This document shows positions 45,445 to 53,449 of a DNA stretch of 64,000 bases, piece after piece (the stretch's first letter is position 1; every line of letters begins with the position of its first letter). Location of the stretch: assembly GCF_000024005.1 (NCBI RefSeq), contig NC_013132.1, forward strand, positions 3,652,001-3,716,000, in the 5' to 3' direction. A program made the translations under genes and the position numbers. The DNA comes from Chitinophaga pinensis DSM 2588 (GTDB lineage Bacteria; Bacteroidota; Bacteroidia; Chitinophagales; Chitinophagaceae). Below the pieces are notes generated by a model. That model was given only the letters and a program-made list of their open reading frames with translations. It did no database searches and was not told the origin of the DNA.

Positions 45445-46980
45445 CTAAATGAGTTTAGGTATAGACGGGGATGGAATGGCTTCAATCAATCCGGTGGCCT
45501 TACAGACAGCCGCAATCGCATCCAGGCTTTGCGTATGACAAAGCGAGGCAAGTATGGCTTCTCTGTAGTACATCAAATCCTGCTTTAACGCAGCAGATCC
45601 GTGCGCATGTAATGTGTTCTCCATGGCTAACAGCAGGTCTTCCCGCGAGATATCATTGATGATTAAAGGCAGTTCATATCCCGTTTCCCTGGCGGCACGT
45701 GTGAGGGCTGCGACGTATGCAGGCCCCTGGTGACGTTGCCATATGACTGTTACCGGACGTTTATGATTGATGAGTTGTAAGACTTCCGCATGATGTTTCT
45801 CGTACAATTGGTAAAGTACGCTGTCTTTGTTGGCGTCGCGTAGCGCTTCCAGTTGATTGTCTGTTGTGACAGGCGCTGATCTTGTGATGGTGCGTGTTTT
45901 AATTGTATCGCGTCTGCCTGCATCTGTCGAGGAAAGTGTAACAGGGAATGTGCCGGTAGTTAACGCTGCCAGCACATTCGCGATGTTATTGGCAAAGGTT
46001 ATGTCCACGGAGTTGGTGGTTTCATCACCGCCGTGTAACAAGGCAATAATCTTATTATCGGCATTGAGTATGACAGAGCCGGAATCTCCGTTGTTGGAGA
46101 AGGCGAACTTACACACCTGTGTGCCGGTATGCATATCAGATACCTGATAAGTTTCTGTGGAATGTGGGATCACCAGCACCTGATCGGGTATAATGGTAAT
46201 GGTGCCTCCCGCAGGGTCTGTACCTGCAACTGCTGCATCACCGATATGTACGACCACACCGGTGGTAAATCCGGAGCGGGCGCCTATCTTTCTCACCACA
46301 TCGCCTACTACTGCCGCAGCCGTAGGAGGAGAAGCGACTTCCAGTACTTCAGAAGTGGCGTCATTGGTGATCTGGAGATTAAGTCCTGCCGTCCATTCTT
46401 CGTCGACACGCGCTATCGCACAGTCGACGACATTATTTTTGATACCAAACAATACTTTGCCGATGGCATTATCATCTCCGCATTCGCAGCAACAGCATTT
46501 GCTGACATCGCCTAATTTAGGTTGCGCTACTTTATCGTTTGCGGTATTGCCGATCACATGTTTATTGGTTAGTAATATTACGCTGTCGTCAGCGGTGAGT
46601 CTGCCAAACCAGCCAAGCGTACCATAAGACGTAGCGTTGATGGAGATGGCAATGCCTGCCTGTAAGGGTCTGTGTTTGGTGAGTGTTCTGCGTTCGGTCC
46701 CACATACGTCAGGTCGTGGTTTGACGACGTAAGGTTTGAGTACATCGGTTTTTACACCGGCAATAACAGAGGGTACCACTTCTTCCGGTTTCAGTTCATT
46801 CAGTGGTTTTTTCTCTTCTACAAAGACGCGGAAGGCTATTTCATCAGTGAAGGTATCGTTGGATTCCTTGATGCCGATTCCCACTGCTATAACATTCGGT
46901 AGCTGCAATAGGGATTGCTTTACACTTTCGAGGTTGCTCAGCATCTCGTTTTGTTGTGAATGCAGTTCATTGGGGTTCAT
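45445..46980 (-). CDS. Giant-protein operon gene 2, trypsin-like serine protease
   Basis: 511 aa, no signal peptide. Residues about 1-95 form a small N-terminal domain ('LPNVIAVGIGIKES...IAFRVFVEEKKPL') like those of Nal1-type bacterial proteases. Residues 105-345 are a chymotrypsin-fold domain with the full triad: H141 (LLTNKH), D186 (VVDCAIA) and S300 (NNGDSGS). An unusual cluster C162-C-C-C165-E-C-G lies between His and Asp and may bind a metal or form disulfides. The C-terminal 110 residues are helical. It is 2 nt upstream of the DUF6603 gene, which points to processing of a component of this system, or autoproteolysis. Confidence 0.85.
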   Translation of the reverse strand: MNPNELHSQQNEMLSNLESVKQSLLQLPNVIAVGIGIKESNDTFTDEIAFRVFVEEKKPLNELKPEEVVPSVIAGVKTDVLKPYVVKPRPDVCGTERRTLTKHRPLQAGIAISINATSYGTLGWFGRLTADDSVILLTNKHVIGNTANDKVAQPKLGDVSKCCCCECGDDNAIGKVLFGIKNNVVDCAIARVDEEWTAGLNLQITNDATSEVLEVASPPTAAAVVGDVVRKIGARSGFTTGVVVHIGDAAVAGTDPAGGTITIIPDQVLVIPHSTETYQVSDMHTGTQVCKFAFSNNGDSGSVILNADNKIIALLHGGDETTNSVDITFANNIANVLAALTTGTFPVTLSSTDAGRRDTIKTRTITRSAPVTTDNQLEALRDANKDSVLYQLYEKHHAEVLQLINHKRPVTVIWQRHQGPAYVAALTRAARETGYELPLIINDISREDLLLAMENTLHAHGSAALKQDLMYYREAILASLCHTQSLDAIAAVCKATGLIEAIPSPSIPKLI

Positions 46981-46988
46981 TGTTGCAG

Positions 46989-47384
46989 TTATTTTGTATG
47001 AAATTTCAATTTGTCAGGGGCGAATTCTACGCCGATGGTGACGCTACCGCCCGGACTATCTTTCATCGTTACAAAAAACTCCTTCACCGGCGGATCAGAG
47101 CGCAGCATACCATGTCCGGCTTTCACCTGACTGACGCAGGGATGGGCGGACAGCCACTGAATGATGGCTGTTATATTCTCTTGCTGATTTGCGCCGGCGT
47201 TGAGGGTACGCAAAAAGCTGTCCGTCTGCTGTTGCAATACGCGGCGGTCATTGCCCGATAAAGCATTACAAAAATCTTCTCCCATGACAGCATTACATTT
47301 AGTATAATAAAATAAACCAACGGCGGCTATGGCAAACAGTCCGCGGCTAAGTGCGCCCGGTATTGTGGTGATGATGCCAGACAT
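46989..47384 (-). CDS. Giant-protein operon gene 1, small membrane-anchored protein
   Basis: 131 aa. One hydrophobic segment near the N-terminus (about 8-27, G-A-L-S-R-G-L-F-A-I-A-A-V-G-L-F-Y-Y), then a soluble domain of about 100 residues with three cysteines and a beta end ('KEFFVTMKDSPGGSVTIGVEFAP'). It could be an N-anchored protein facing the periplasm. I do not recognise it. It leads the operon; the protease gene follows 8 nt later. The likely promoter is about 170 nt upstream, giving a long leader. Confidence 0.7.
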   Translation of the reverse strand: MSGIITTIPGALSRGLFAIAAVGLFYYTKCNAVMGEDFCNALSGNDRRVLQQQTDSFLRTLNAGANQQENITAIIQWLSAHPCVSQVKAGHGMLRSDPPVKEFFVTMKDSPGGSVTIGVEFAPDKLKFHTK

Positions 47385-47559
47385 AATGGGGTAAACCGTT
47401 TTGCGTTCGGACAGAAATAACGGTATACCTTAATGATAGACTTACTGATAATGACTGTACTATTGGCTTCTCCTTGCTGTTGTGACTTTGGGGGTAATAA
47501 TAAATGATCAGGAATTTGGGGAAACTCACTAAACAATAACACAGATCCATATTGTAAGG

Positions 47560-47590
47560 AAAAGTTAGGACTATTTTTGATAACTACAAA
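47560..47590 (-). promoter_or_regulatory. Probable promoter of the giant-protein operon
   Basis: On the minus strand TTTG (47590-47587), 19-nt spacer, TAACTTTT (47567-47560), one base off TAnnTTTG. It implies a leader of about 165 nt before the ATG at 47384. The only other signal in 47385-47771 is the terminator of the upstream transporter gene. Confidence 0.5.
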
Positions 47591-47657
47591 AAGGAGCTAA
47601 AAAAAAGCTGTCTGGACAGGTTGATATCCAACGATATAAGGAGATTTATAAAAACAT

Positions 47658-47693
47658 AAAACCCGCGTAATACAAGGCTATTACGCGGGTTTT
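47658..47693 (-). terminator. Strong terminator after the MHS symporter
   Basis: Perfect 15-bp stem AAAACCCGCGTAATA (47658-47672) with TATTACGCGGGTTTT (47679-47693), 6-nt loop. It isolates the giant-protein operon from the upstream transporter gene. Confidence 0.88.
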
Positions 47694-47771
47694 GTGTTGT
47701 CAGATTGATACTGAATAATAGTTAAATTAAATAGTGAAGATTCTTCCGCCAATCATGAAAAGATATGATAG

Positions 47772-49256
47772 TTACTCCTCACTGATCATATTCTTTTTAA
47801 TCCCGGTGACACCTATCACGAAGCAGACCAGTGCAATCGCGATAGGATATAAAAGTCCTGCCAGGTGATTGTGCGTTTCGGTAACGAGCAGTGTGGCCAC
47901 TGTAGGCAACAATCCGCCGAAGACGCCATTCCCGATGTGATAAGGCAATGACATGGACGTATACCGTATCCTGGTAGGGAACAGTTCTACGAGGAATGCG
48001 GCAATGGGTCCGTAAACCATAGTGACGAAAACCACCTGTATGAATACCAGTAAGATCAGCTGCCAGAGTTGTGTATTGCTGACGATGACCTCTTTGATGG
48101 TTTCTGTTTTTCCATCAGTGGAGATCGTTGTTTCCCGGTACTTTGCTCCATCTGTATAAGTAGTTGTTTTTACAGATTTTTCGATATTCTGCATTTTGTC
48201 ATTACGACTGATGGAGTTCTCAATACTGAAACGGGGAACGTCTTCTGTTTTCTTACTGAGATCACCGATACGATCCATACCGGCATAAATCGGATAATAA
48301 GCCAACGCGGCGATCAGCATACCCGTCATCATAATCTTCTTACGGCCAATCTTATCAGATAATTTACCGAAGTAAATAAAGAAAGGAGTGCCAAGTAACA
48401 AGGCGACGGCGATAATAATATTGGACTGTACAAATTCTACCTGCATCGTTTTCTGGAGGAATGACAATGCATAAAACTGACCTGTGTACCAGATCACGCC
48501 CTGACCCATGGCAGCACCAAAAAGTGCCAGTAATACCAGGCGGAGGTTTTCTTTTTTACCGAAACTTTCTTTGATGGGATTGAGTGAGGTTTTGCCTTCT
48601 GATTTCAGTTTGGCAAACAGGGGCGATTCTTTCAGACGGATCCTGATGTAGTAGGACATCACGACCAGCAAAATGGACAGCCAGAAAGGAATACGCCAGC
48701 CCCAGGCGTTAAAGTCTTCCGGTGTCAGACTGGAACGTGTCAGCAGAATTACCGCCAGCGAGACGAACAGGCCAAGGGTGGCGGTCGTCTGAATAAAACT
48801 GGTGTAATATCCCCGCTGGTCATGCGGAGAATGCTCTGCGACATACGTAGCGGCGCCGCCATATTCACCACCGAGCGCAAGGCCCTGTAGCAGACGGAGC
48901 AACAATACTATGATCGGGGCCATCATACCAATGCTGTCATAACCGGGTACCAGCCCGATAGCAAAGGTAGAGCCGCCCATAATCAACAGGGTGAGCAGGA
49001 AGGTGTACTTACGTCCGGTAAGATCACCCAGCCGGCCAAAGACGATGGCGCCAAAAGGGCGAACAATGAATCCCACGGCAAAAGTCGCCAATGTGGCAAT
49101 GTAGGCCAGATCAGGATTGCTGGGCGGAAAAAACTTCTGGGCAATGATGGCGGACAAACTACCAAAGATGTAGAAGTCATACCATTCAATCAGTGTCCCG
49201 GCGGAAGAGGCCAGTATTACCTGCCAGATGGATTGTGAGATTTTGCTGTTGTTCAT
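47772..49256 (-). CDS. MHS-family MFS symporter (ProP-like) with large loop
   Basis: 494 aa. 'GTLIEWYDFYIFGSLSAIIA', 'RPFGAIVFGRLGDLTGRKYTFLLTLLIMG' and 'RLLQGLALGGEYGGAATYVAEHSP' are diagnostic for the metabolite:H+ symporter family (KgtP/ProP/ShiA). Twelve membrane segments. Between TM8 and TM9 (residues about 325-393) is a hydrophilic insertion rich in Lys, Thr and Glu, which the classical members lack. It moves a small organic acid, osmolyte or amino acid with protons; the substrate is not identifiable. Single gene, terminator at 47658. Confidence 0.88.
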   Translation of the reverse strand: MNNSKISQSIWQVILASSAGTLIEWYDFYIFGSLSAIIAQKFFPPSNPDLAYIATLATFAVGFIVRPFGAIVFGRLGDLTGRKYTFLLTLLIMGGSTFAIGLVPGYDSIGMMAPIIVLLLRLLQGLALGGEYGGAATYVAEHSPHDQRGYYTSFIQTTATLGLFVSLAVILLTRSSLTPEDFNAWGWRIPFWLSILLVVMSYYIRIRLKESPLFAKLKSEGKTSLNPIKESFGKKENLRLVLLALFGAAMGQGVIWYTGQFYALSFLQKTMQVEFVQSNIIIAVALLLGTPFFIYFGKLSDKIGRKKIMMTGMLIAALAYYPIYAGMDRIGDLSKKTEDVPRFSIENSISRNDKMQNIEKSVKTTTYTDGAKYRETTISTDGKTETIKEVIVSNTQLWQLILLVFIQVVFVTMVYGPIAAFLVELFPTRIRYTSMSLPYHIGNGVFGGLLPTVATLLVTETHNHLAGLLYPIAIALVCFVIGVTGIKKNMISEE

Positions 49257-49427
49257 AGACGTGTACGTGGTTACTTGGTTGATATCGATGTATAATATAG
49301 GGAAATTGTTGTAAATGTTATAGTATTTACATATTTAAATAGGGGAAAGGCGCTTGAAATACGTCTTTATTATGAGTATCTTCAATGAACTTTTTCAGGC
49401 TTCCGGATAGCACCACACTAATCATAT

Positions 49428-51668
49428 ATGCGTAAACGACTGGCTTTAGTTATTATCTTCATTTTTTTACTGTTTCCTGTGGCTATTTTCGCACAGGAAG
49501 CGGCAAAAAGACCTAAAATAGGGTTGACACTCAGTGGTGGTGGCGCCAAAGGACTGGCGCACATTGGTATTTTACAGGCATTGGATAGTGCGGGATTAAA
49601 GATCGATTATGTAACCGGTACCAGTATGGGGAGCATTGTCGGGTCACTGTACGCCATGGGCTACTCCGGCGACGCCATTGAAAAACTCGCCCGTCAGATG
49701 GACTGGGATAATCTCTTCTCCAACCAGCCGGTCCTGACGGATATCTCCTACGAAGAAAAACGCGAATACAATAAATATCTGATAGAGATCCCCTTTGAAT
49801 ATGGAAAGCCGAAACTGGCTTCTGGTGTAATTGCGGGCGAACAACTCTGGCTGGAACTGGCCCGTTTGTGTTGGCCGGTTAACAATGTCAGAGACTTCTC
49901 AAAATTTAATATTCCTTTTAAATGTATTGCCACAGACGTCACTACCGGTGAAGTAGTTACCCTGGATACAGGTGATATTGTCACCGCTATCCGCGCCAGT
50001 ATGGCGATCCCCTCTGTGTTTACTGCTGTGAAGATCGGCGACAGAAAACTGGTAGACGGTGGCGTCGTACGTAACTTCCCGGTGATCACGGCAAAGGAAA
50101 TGGGGGCTGACCTGGTGATCGGATCCAATGTCAGTGGTGGTTTGCGTAAAGCGGATCAGCTGGTGACACCGTTGGATATTATCTATCAGTTAGGCTTTTA
50201 CAAAGACGCAGATGATTTTAAACAGGCAAAGAAACTGACAGACATATATATACAACATCATCTCGATGATTATAGCGCTGCCAGTTTCGGAAGTGTGGAT
50301 TCATTGCTGGCAATAGGGAAGAAAAAGGGCGCCGAAATGTACCCGATCTTCAAACAGATGGCGGATTCACTCAATGCCCTGTACCCATCGGAGAAACCTT
50401 TTGTGAAGGACCGCTTACCATTTACACCCGATATTGAACTGGTAGACATTAGTGTAACAGGTCTCGTGCATTCAGATGTTGACTTTTTCCTGGGAAGATT
50501 GGGATTGGTGAAGGGCGGTTGTTATACACCACAGGATATCAAAGACGCGGTCTTGAATGTATTCGGTACACGTTTCTATAAAATGATCACTTATCATTTG
50601 AACCCGCAGGGAGACAGTAAAAGTATCATGGATATACAGGTGGAGGAAAACCCGCTGACCTATGTGAAGTTTGCCTTGCAGTATAACAGTTTTACGAATG
50701 CCAGTGCGATCATCAATATCACACAACGCAATTTTGTGGTACCGAATTCCCGTGCTTTTGTAAGTCTGGCGATCAGTGAGAATCCGAGAGTACAGGGTGA
50801 ATTCTTCAAATACCTGGGACCAAAGCGGAACTTTGGCTTCGGACTGGGCGTTTATTTTGAAGATGATGCACTTTCCTTATACAAAAACTTGAAAAGACAG
50901 ATGGAGTATCATCTGAAATACCTGAATGGTGAGGCGAAGTTCCAGTATACCCTGAATAGTATGATGGCGATGGGCTTAGGCACGCGTTACGAGTTCATGA
51001 ATATCAGTCCGCGCTATGAATCGGTGGAGGTATTGAGAGGGAATGGTAATCAGCTGAATAGTTTCCTGTTCTTTGGAGTGAATTCACTGGATAGAAAGGT
51101 CTATCCGCATCGCGGCATGGATCTGCAGTTTGAATCCGGTTGGGTATATCACCAGCAGACGGGCTACAGGGTTTATAAGGATGGAGTAGAGATCATGCCA
51201 TCAGACTATGGATTTAATTTTAATGATTACCAGCGCACGATTTTACAGGCGAAATACAATGTGCCATTCAATCCGAGAAATACCTTCCAGGTACAGATGG
51301 GTGGAGCCGCTAATTTTACACACCGGCAGGGACCAATTAATGCATTCCTGTTGGGAGGTCTGAATAACGTGATCCGTAACCAGTTGCCACTGGTCGGTAT
51401 CCGGGAGGCAGAGATTACGACTTCCAGCGCCGCAACCCTGCAATTGTCCTGGCAGTATGAATTTATGCGGAATACCTACGCAATACCCCGTGCGGGTGTG
51501 GCAGTATATGACTTCCTGGGAGACGTATCTTCTAAGTATAAATATCTGAGTGGCTACGGGGTAACGGGCGGGTATTCTTCCTTTATGGGTCCAATAGAAG
51601 CGTCCGTGATGTATTGTGACCAGGACGGACGCTTACGGATGTATGTCAACATCGGATTTAACTTTTAG
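49428..51668 (+). CDS. Patatin-like phospholipase with outer-membrane barrel (PlpD-type)
   Basis: 746 aa. Signal peptide about 1-22. Patatin domain about 29-300 with oxyanion loop G-G-G-A-K-G (37-42), nucleophile elbow G-T-S66-M-G-S and catalytic D210-G-G. Then a POTRA-like domain (about 333-405, 'PDIELVDISVTGLVHSDVDFFLG...YTPQDIKDAVLNVFGTRFYK'). Then a BamA/TamA-type beta-barrel (about 410-746) ending in I-G-F-N-F, the terminal aromatic expected for BAM insertion. This is the type Vd secretion layout, where the barrel holds or releases a lipase. It probably hydrolyses phospholipids at the cell surface. Confidence 0.9.
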   Translation: MRKRLALVIIFIFLLFPVAIFAQEAAKRPKIGLTLSGGGAKGLAHIGILQALDSAGLKIDYVTGTSMGSIVGSLYAMGYSGDAIEKLARQMDWDNLFSNQPVLTDISYEEKREYNKYLIEIPFEYGKPKLASGVIAGEQLWLELARLCWPVNNVRDFSKFNIPFKCIATDVTTGEVVTLDTGDIVTAIRASMAIPSVFTAVKIGDRKLVDGGVVRNFPVITAKEMGADLVIGSNVSGGLRKADQLVTPLDIIYQLGFYKDADDFKQAKKLTDIYIQHHLDDYSAASFGSVDSLLAIGKKKGAEMYPIFKQMADSLNALYPSEKPFVKDRLPFTPDIELVDISVTGLVHSDVDFFLGRLGLVKGGCYTPQDIKDAVLNVFGTRFYKMITYHLNPQGDSKSIMDIQVEENPLTYVKFALQYNSFTNASAIINITQRNFVVPNSRAFVSLAISENPRVQGEFFKYLGPKRNFGFGLGVYFEDDALSLYKNLKRQMEYHLKYLNGEAKFQYTLNSMMAMGLGTRYEFMNISPRYESVEVLRGNGNQLNSFLFFGVNSLDRKVYPHRGMDLQFESGWVYHQQTGYRVYKDGVEIMPSDYGFNFNDYQRTILQAKYNVPFNPRNTFQVQMGGAANFTHRQGPINAFLLGGLNNVIRNQLPLVGIREAEITTSSAATLQLSWQYEFMRNTYAIPRAGVAVYDFLGDVSSKYKYLSGYGVTGGYSSFMGPIEASVMYCDQDGRLRMYVNIGFNF

Positions 51669-52261
51669 TGCATCCTGTCTCCACGCACTTCCAGATTGTT
51701 CATAATATCAGCTTCCAGTGTCAGCCATTCCTGCCAGCGGGTTTTCACTTTTTCTTCCGGTACATATTCTCTGGCCAGATCGATGAACAGGCGATAATGT
51801 CCCGCTTCAGATATCATGAATTTACGGTAGAACTCTTTCAGGTATTCATCTTCCAGACCCTCGCTCAGCAAACGGAAACGCTCCGCACTACGGGCTTCAA
51901 TCAGGGCGAATATCAGTAATCTGTCCAGCAGTACACTTTGCGGATCTCCCCCTTTATTCTGGTGTTCCATCAGGGCATTCACGTACATATCTTTTCGCTG
52001 TTTACCGAGAGAGAACCCGCGTTTACGCATTTCAGCCAGTACCTGACGGAAATGGCCCCATTCTTCCGTAACGATAGGAGCGAGTTCCTGTACCAGTTTA
52101 TCTTTCTCAGGATAGCGCTGGATCAGGGAAATACAGGAGGTAGCGGCTTTTTGTTCGCAGAAGGCATGGTCCGTCAGAATTTCTTCCAGGGAGATAGCTG
52201 CCAGGTTTACCCAGCGCGGATCAGTAGGAAGATGCAGACCTAATATGGAGACTTTACTCAT
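51665..52261 (-). CDS. miaE: tRNA 2-methylthio-N6-isopentenyladenosine-37 hydroxylase
   Basis: 198 aa, standard MiaE length. 'LGLHLPTDPRWVNLAAISLEEILTDHAFCEQKAA' is the signature, and the ferritin-like diiron ligands E36, E67, H70, E122, E152 and H155 are all in place. The enzyme hydroxylates the isopentenyl group of ms2i6A37 in tRNA with O2. It overlaps the convergent patatin gene by 4 nt and starts from a divergent promoter shared with bioF, with a -7 box only 4 nt ahead of the ATG, implying a leaderless or nearly leaderless mRNA. Confidence 0.92.
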   Translation of the reverse strand: MSKVSILGLHLPTDPRWVNLAAISLEEILTDHAFCEQKAATSCISLIQRYPEKDKLVQELAPIVTEEWGHFRQVLAEMRKRGFSLGKQRKDMYVNALMEHQNKGGDPQSVLLDRLLIFALIEARSAERFRLLSEGLEDEYLKEFYRKFMISEAGHYRLFIDLAREYVPEEKVKTRWQEWLTLEADIMNNLEVRGDRMH

Positions 52262-52265
52262 AGGG

Positions 52266-52283
52266 CAAAGTTACTTAGCTTTG
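52266..52283. promoter_or_regulatory. Overlapping divergent promoters of miaE and bioF
   Basis: Two -7 boxes back to back: TAACTTTG on the minus strand (52273-52266) for miaE and TAGCTTTG on the plus strand (52276-52283) for bioF. Each is exactly 4 nt from its ATG, so both transcripts would begin at or next to the start codon. The -33 elements, less clear, would lie inside the opposite gene. Confidence 0.6.
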
Positions 52284-52287
52284 GGAG

Positions 52288-53397
52288 ATGAAAGAAGATT
52301 TTCTTTTGCAGCAATTGGCGCAGCGCGAGGCGCAGCACGCATTCCGCCGGCTGAGATTACCAGCGCCCGGATCGGTGGACTTCTGTTCCAATGATTACCT
52401 GGGACTCGCACAGAGTGCAGCCATGCAGGAAGGAGTCCATACCTTATTACAGGCGAGGCCGTATATGCATGGTAGTACCGGATCACGTCTGCTGGCCGGC
52501 AACTATGCCTGGGTAGAGGAAGCAGAAGAAATGCTGGCTACCTTTCATCAGGCAAAGGCAGGACTGATTTATAATTCAGGGTATGATGCCAATCTGGGCC
52601 TGTTTTCAGCGGTCCCGCAGAAAGGGGATACCATCATTTATGACCAGTTAATACATGCCTCCATCAGGGATGGGATCCGCTTATCCAAGGCACAGGCATT
52701 TTCTTTTTTGCACAATGACCTGGAAGACCTGTTGAAGAAATTGCAACATGCTGTTGGTAATATTTTCGTGGCAGTAGAGTCTGTGTATTCCATGGATGGG
52801 GATTTTGCGCCTTTGCAGGAAATGGCAGCGCTTTGCGATAAACATGGCGCACATCTGGTTGTGGATGAAGCGCATGCGACCGGTGTAGTGGGCTTAAAAG
52901 GAGAAGGGCTCGTACAGCACCTGGGATTACAGGATGCCTGCTTTGCCAGAGTACACACCTTCGGTAAAGCGGTGGGTTGTCATGGGGCGGTGGTATTAGG
53001 TAGTCCGCACCTGCGGGATTACCTGGTCAACTTTTCCCGTTCATTTATTTATACCACGGCATTACCGCCTACAGCCATTGCAGCAATAGTGGCCAGTTAT
53101 GAACTTTTCCCGTATATGCAGGCGGCCAGGGAACACGTGTCTGCTTTAATCAACCGTTTCAGGAAAGGAGTAGTGGGTTTTAGTACTTTATACAGCGAGA
53201 CGCCTATACAGATCGTCCTGACCCCTGGAAATGAAGAGACGCGGAGGATCGCGATCGGGTTACAGTCCGCCGGACTTGATGTCCGGCCTATCCTGCATCC
53301 GACGGTCCCTAAAGGCAAAGAGCGATTGCGGATTGTCTTACACAGCTTCAATACGGAGGCAGAAGTAGACCGTCTGATAAAGGGCCTGGCAGGATAA
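52288..53397 (+). CDS. bioF: 8-amino-7-oxononanoate synthase (biotin synthesis)
   Basis: 369 aa, fold-type I PLP enzyme of the alpha-oxoamine synthase group. 'VDFCSNDYLGLAQS', 'HGSTGSRLLAGNY', D193-E-A-H-A-T-G (pyridine ring contact) and H-T-F-G-K227-A-V-G-C-H-G-A (Schiff-base Lys) are present. It condenses pimeloyl-ACP/CoA with alanine to give KAPA. The length and lack of an N-terminal extension fit BioF better than KBL or serine palmitoyltransferase. No other bio genes are adjacent. Divergent from miaE with a 26-nt spacing. Confidence 0.85.
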   Translation: MKEDFLLQQLAQREAQHAFRRLRLPAPGSVDFCSNDYLGLAQSAAMQEGVHTLLQARPYMHGSTGSRLLAGNYAWVEEAEEMLATFHQAKAGLIYNSGYDANLGLFSAVPQKGDTIIYDQLIHASIRDGIRLSKAQAFSFLHNDLEDLLKKLQHAVGNIFVAVESVYSMDGDFAPLQEMAALCDKHGAHLVVDEAHATGVVGLKGEGLVQHLGLQDACFARVHTFGKAVGCHGAVVLGSPHLRDYLVNFSRSFIYTTALPPTAIAAIVASYELFPYMQAAREHVSALINRFRKGVVGFSTLYSETPIQIVLTPGNEETRRIAIGLQSAGLDVRPILHPTVPKGKERLRIVLHSFNTEAEVDRLIKGLAG

Positions 53398-53449
53398 CGC
53401 TGATGGCTGCGGCATATTTTATGTATATTAGCAGAACAAGTAAGCACGT

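Noticed and set aside
33087..46627. Many plus-strand reading frames of 60-190 aa across the giant-protein operon
   Set aside because: All are antisense to well-supported long genes and show no motif, signal or promoter.
47327..47550. Short minus-strand frames in the leader of the giant-protein operon
   Set aside because: Two overlapping frames of 67-71 aa with low-complexity, His/Tyr-rich content; more likely untranslated leader. A leader peptide cannot be excluded.
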